This document shows positions 13,872-16,761 of a stretch of DNA of 16,761 bases, one piece after another; position 1 is the stretch's first letter; each line of letters opens with the position of its first letter. Where the stretch lies: contig JAEUHU010000120.1 in the NCBI GenBank assembly GCA_016793305.1, positions 1 to 16,761 of the forward strand. The letters run 5' to 3'. The notes under the pieces were generated by a model, which saw nothing but the letters and a program-made list of their open reading frames with translations, ran no database searches and had not been told where the DNA came from. The position numbers were made by a program, and so were the translations under genes. Origin of the DNA: Planctomycetota bacterium. Its GTDB lineage: Bacteria; Planctomycetota; UBA1135; UBA2386.

Positions 13872-15056
13872 ATGCGCACCACACACGCGAGCGTTGTTAT
13901 TGCTATCGGACTCTTGACTTTAGCACCCACCTACTTTCGAGCACCTCAGCCCATTACAATCAGTGGCGCTACGTGGACGAACGTGGTGGATTTGGGCGCT
14001 GACCCAACGGGTGCGAAGGACGCCGCCCCCATCATCAACGCTGCTATTGCAGCGCTTCCCAACGGCGGCGTCGTTTATCTGCCCGGTGGATCCATGTTTC
14101 TTATCGGCTCCACCATCAATGTCTCGTCAGGAATCCATATTCGTGGCGACGGCCCGGACAGCACATTTGTCATGCGGTCATTGGCCAACCCTCATCCGCT
14201 TTTCAGGATACCTGCTGGACAGAAGAGCGTAACCATATCCGACTTCACGCTCGATGGGCAACTGGCCGAGGGAGCCTTGGCAGACGTGGCGCAGATCGAA
14301 GTCGGCAACAGCCTGACCAACACCCCAGTTAACACGCGCCTCCAGCGCATTCACTTCACCAACTTCGACCACATGGGTGTGGCGGACTCTGGCGACACCA
14401 CATCCATATCCGATTGTCGATTCAAGGGAACCGTGAGCATCACGGACGAAACTCGCTCAAGCATATGGGGAGTATGGCAGGGATCGGTCGCCAAGAACCT
14501 GTCCGTGAGTCACTGCGACTTCCGGACCCTATGGGGGAGTGCCATGCTGGCCTATGGCGACGATGGGCGCTTCTGCAACAACACCGTGGAGAACACCCAC
14601 ATGGCTCACCAGCCAGGCCCTTGGTGGTCCGGTGGCCAGGTCGCAATCGGTCAAACCGTCAACGACACAGCGTATTCATGGATCATCTCCAACAACACGA
14701 TCCTCTCAGGAGGGGGAGCTGGAACATCTGGCATCGAACTTCACTGCGTCGACGCCGTCGTGACTGGCAACATTGTTTACAATCAAGCAGAGTCCGGAAT
14801 CGCCTCCCAGGGATCCGGCCGAGTCGAAAGAACCATCTCGTCGAACATCATCAAGGGCTGCAACACCGGAGTGTCCATAAGCAACGGAAGCCAGCAAGTG
14901 AATCTGGTCGGCAACGACTGCCACAACAACGGGACCGGAGTGTGGATTGGAGTCGGCTGCATTGGACTAGTCCTGTGCGGTAACCGGTCGCAGTTCAACG
15001 CCAGCAATCTCGTCAACGCAAGCCCATCCAATACTGCAAGCGGCAATCTCTGGTAG
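13872..15056 (+). CDS. Right-handed parallel beta-helix protein, pectate-lyase-3 type
   Basis: A 394-residue protein whose N-terminus (residues 1-24) is a signal sequence or anchor. It is followed by the typical start of a pectate-lyase-superfamily beta-helix: VVDLGADPTGAKDAAPIINA at 38-57, GGVVYLPGG at 65-73, then INVSSGIHIRGDGPDSTFVM. The rest is a series of beta-helix rungs with recurring Asn-rich turns (SNNTILSGG, TGNIVYNQAESGI, SSNIIKGCNTGV, VGNDCHNNGTGV, CGNRSQFNASNL). This fold is used for polysaccharide lyases, hydrolases, epimerases and phage-tail depolymerases; catalytic residues cannot be picked. ATG 13872 begins at the signal sequence; the frame upstream is open but runs antisense to the DUF2911-like gene. 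Hand-counted GC (33/60 at 13921-13980, 29/60 at 14641-14700) is well below the neighbours, suggesting transfer. It lies 35 bp before the methyltransferase gene. Confidence 0.85.
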   Translation: MRTTHASVVIAIGLLTLAPTYFRAPQPITISGATWTNVVDLGADPTGAKDAAPIINAAIAALPNGGVVYLPGGSMFLIGSTINVSSGIHIRGDGPDSTFVMRSLANPHPLFRIPAGQKSVTISDFTLDGQLAEGALADVAQIEVGNSLTNTPVNTRLQRIHFTNFDHMGVADSGDTTSISDCRFKGTVSITDETRSSIWGVWQGSVAKNLSVSHCDFRTLWGSAMLAYGDDGRFCNNTVENTHMAHQPGPWWSGGQVAIGQTVNDTAYSWIISNNTILSGGGAGTSGIELHCVDAVVTGNIVYNQAESGIASQGSGRVERTISSNIIKGCNTGVSISNGSQQVNLVGNDCHNNGTGVWIGVGCIGLVLCGNRSQFNASNLVNASPSNTASGNLW

Positions 15057-15077
15057 GTCGGTCCAATGCACACACGC

Positions 15078-15083
15078 AAGGAG
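15078..15083 (+). promoter_or_regulatory. Shine-Dalgarno site deciding the GTG start at 15092
   Basis: AAGGAG lies 8 nt before GTG 15092 and fixes that codon as the methyltransferase start. It is the best ribosome binding site in the window, in contrast to the weak or absent sites before most of the high-GC genes. Confidence 0.7.
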
Positions 15084-15091
15084 CATCCTCA

Positions 15092-16564
15092 GTGAGCATT
15101 CTACGCCGACTAACCCGCCGATTGTTCGGGACCCTCCATGAGCAGGCTCGGGTCAACCCGAGTCGGGACGATCCTGGCAGGGACGGCTTCGCACTAGACC
15201 TAGCTGATCCCGCCAAGGGGGCCCCCCTCTCTCCTGGGGAGGCGCTCGCCATTCCTCCCGTATACCTCAGCAAGGAACATGTGATACGAGTGGTAGCCTT
15301 CGCTCCAGGGGCACGCAAGGAGTGCAAACTTCATATACTCGCGGGCGACTTCACTCTTGCCTCGATCTCGCTAGACACTTCGGCAGTTCCGATTCAATTT
15401 GATATGACCCTCTCCCCGCGCGCAGGGGGGGCGGCAGGATTTACCATCCAAGCCGCAGCCGACAACGACGCTCCCATCCAAATCATGAGACTGCAGGTTG
15501 CTGCCCAGCATGACCTGGGACGCAGCCACGCTATGAGCAGCTACTCAACCAGGATGCGCAACGAGCTGCAGCACTTCAGCACTGCCTACACACATTCGAT
15601 GTACGGCACCGAGCAGGCAACCTCCGGCAAAGGCCGCTTGCGCGACTCGGAGACCCCCTCGGCCGACCTGTGTGGGATGTTCGCTTCCGCCTTGTCGGAC
15701 CACGCGCGCGCTACCCTGGCCCAGCTGCCACCAACCCCGGGCGAACAGACATTCAACTACGCCTCCCGTTGCCTTGGCGCACTGCTGACGACGACGCCCC
15801 CCGACTTCCTGTCGCGCGCCGACTCCCTTAACGTCGCACGACCGCTGCGTGTGCTGTCCTTGTGCGCCGGTGCCGCGCGCATCGAGGAGCAGATCCTCCG
15901 GCACAGCACGCACCCGATTCAGATGACCTTGCTCGACGCCTCGCGCGATCTGGTCCAGCGCGCTGCAGACCGCATGGCCGAGGTGGCGCCGACCCATACG
16001 GTCGACTGTCTAGTGGGCGACATCAACCAGGGCTTGCCAGGCGACCTCACTTACGACGTGATCCTCTGCGTCTCGGCACTGCACCACGTCGCCGAGTTGG
16101 AGACCGTGCTCGCCCAATGCAACGCTCGGTTGTCCGAGGAGGGAGAGTTCTGGTCGATCGGCGAACAAGTCGGTCGCAACGGCAATCGACTCTGGCCCGA
16201 GGCCCTGCAAGCGGCCAACACGGCCTTCTCCCGACTGCCTCCACACCTCCGCCGCAACGCCCATACTGGACAAGCCGACACTTCGATTGCGGATACCGAC
16301 TACTCCACCGGCTGCTTCGAGGGCATTCGCAGCGAAGAGCTCGACGACCTGCTGGATCGATACTTCGTCCCAGTCCACATCTATCGGCGCAATGCGTTCC
16401 TGTGGCGACTCATCGACGCGACCTACGGAGACAACTTCCACTTGGACCGCCCCGACGAACTCGCCCACCTTCACGACCTGATCGTTGCCGAGGTGGTGCA
16501 TTGGGCGACCGGTGGTCGATCGACCGAACTGCACGGAGTCTTCCGGAAGAAGACAGTACGCTGA
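15092..16564 (+). CDS. Class I SAM-dependent methyltransferase with N-terminal beta-sandwich domain
   Basis: A 490-residue cytoplasmic protein. Residues ~1-45 are a basic, poorly conserved lead. Residues ~50-145 are beta-rich (PPVYLSKEHVIRVVAFAPG, ECKLHILAGDFTLASISL, GFTIQAAADNDAPIQIMRLQ) and may be an accessory or glycan-binding domain. Residues ~225-400 are the Rossmann methyltransferase: RVLSLCAGAARIEEQIL (253-269, SAM-binding motif I in a Cys-Ala-Gly-Ala-Ala-Arg form), MTLLDAS (acidic residue for the SAM ribose), CLVGDIN and YDVILCVSALHHV, then EGEFWSIGEQVGRNG. Methyltransferases of this style are commonly found in surface-polysaccharide clusters. It follows the beta-helix gene by 35 bp in the same direction, so co-transcription is likely. 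The acceptor is unknown. The first half has lower GC than the second half. Confidence 0.87.
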   Translation: MSILRRLTRRLFGTLHEQARVNPSRDDPGRDGFALDLADPAKGAPLSPGEALAIPPVYLSKEHVIRVVAFAPGARKECKLHILAGDFTLASISLDTSAVPIQFDMTLSPRAGGAAGFTIQAAADNDAPIQIMRLQVAAQHDLGRSHAMSSYSTRMRNELQHFSTAYTHSMYGTEQATSGKGRLRDSETPSADLCGMFASALSDHARATLAQLPPTPGEQTFNYASRCLGALLTTTPPDFLSRADSLNVARPLRVLSLCAGAARIEEQILRHSTHPIQMTLLDASRDLVQRAADRMAEVAPTHTVDCLVGDINQGLPGDLTYDVILCVSALHHVAELETVLAQCNARLSEEGEFWSIGEQVGRNGNRLWPEALQAANTAFSRLPPHLRRNAHTGQADTSIADTDYSTGCFEGIRSEELDDLLDRYFVPVHIYRRNAFLWRLIDATYGDNFHLDRPDELAHLHDLIVAEVVHWATGGRSTELHGVFRKKTVR

Positions 16565-16592
16565 TTCCAGCACCGCGGCGCGAGCAGCACGT

Positions 16593-16761
16593 TCACCGCA
16601 CCGCACCCGCCGACGCCGTCAGGATCGCCCCGAACACCAGCTTCGCCGTGCCGAGCGGCTGCCCGCGATAGACCGCGTCGATGCCGAACAGCACCACGCG
16701 GCCCTTGCCGACCCGCGCGCACAGCACCGCGGCCTTGTCGCGCAGGTGGTCTTCGCCGATC
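16593..16761 (-). CDS. C-terminal fragment of a probable M14-type zinc carboxypeptidase (N-terminus beyond window)
   Basis: The minus strand has an open frame entering from the window edge, with 55 codons before the TGA at 16595-16593. It reads IGEDHLRDKAAVLCARVGKG followed by RVVLFGIDAVYRGQPLGTAK and LVFGAILTASAGAVR. The pattern 'GKGRVVLFG...RGQPLGT.KL.F.A' resembles the terminal part of large bacterial M14-family peptidases, where a glutamine-amidotransferase-like domain follows the carboxypeptidase domain. The catalytic part is not in the window, so activity cannot be judged. High GC and codon choice match the core genes, so the lower-GC insertion ends before it. It is convergent with the methyltransferase gene across 28 bp that hold no clear terminator. 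Confidence 0.6.
   Translation of the reverse strand, partial: IGEDHLRDKAAVLCARVGKGRVVLFGIDAVYRGQPLGTAKLVFGAILTASAGAVR

Overview
The window is a high-GC bacterial chromosome segment with densely packed genes. Hand-counted 60-base lines in the core range from about 63% to 80% GC. The exported proteins, the DUF2911-like protein, the secreted PhoD-type phosphatase with a long extra C-terminal region and the L-type-lectin-like protein together suggest a Gram-negative, environmental Planctomycetota-like organism. That placement is inference from gene style; no rRNA or other marker is present. I support twelve protein-coding genes, of which the first and last are cut by the window edges. I see no tRNA, rRNA, CRISPR array or insertion sequence. 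No gene-free stretch reaches 300 bases; the longest gaps are 184 bp (13688-13871) and 174 bp (573-746).

Layout. (1) 1-572 (-): secreted lectin-fold protein, C-terminus off-window. (2) 747-4039 (+): a lipoprotein substrate-binding protein overlapping a hybrid histidine kinase by 4 bp, with no permease or ATPase gene, which looks like a ligand-sensing pair. (3) 3997-6767 (-): a DNA-deoxyinosine-glycosylase-like protein translationally coupled to a secreted PhoD-like phosphatase; the phosphatase gene ends inside the 3' end of the kinase gene. (4) 6847-8424 (+): SelO protein-AMPylase. (5) 8449-13687 (-): four genes in one direction (in transcription order DUF2911-like secreted protein, hemerythrin-like protein, a three-domain secreted protein ending in a histidine phosphatase, and a SulP permease fused to a beta-carbonic anhydrase). 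A hairpin sits between this group and selO. (6) 13872-16564 (+): a lower-GC pair, a parallel beta-helix protein and a SAM methyltransferase, that looks like a transferred surface-glycan module. (7) 16593-16761 (-): the last 55 codons of what resembles an M14-type peptidase.

How genes may work together. The binding lipoprotein probably presents a small-molecule ligand to the kinase, whose FixL-like PAS domain has Asn where FixL has its heme-binding His. The SulP-carbonic anhydrase fusion would import bicarbonate and interconvert it with CO2. SelO, the hemerythrin and the deoxyinosine glycosylase all fit a redox or nitrosative stress theme, but nothing in the sequence proves a common circuit. 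All four predicted signal-peptidase-I substrates of the high-GC core have Gln directly after the cleavage site, a pattern that the lower-GC island protein does not share.
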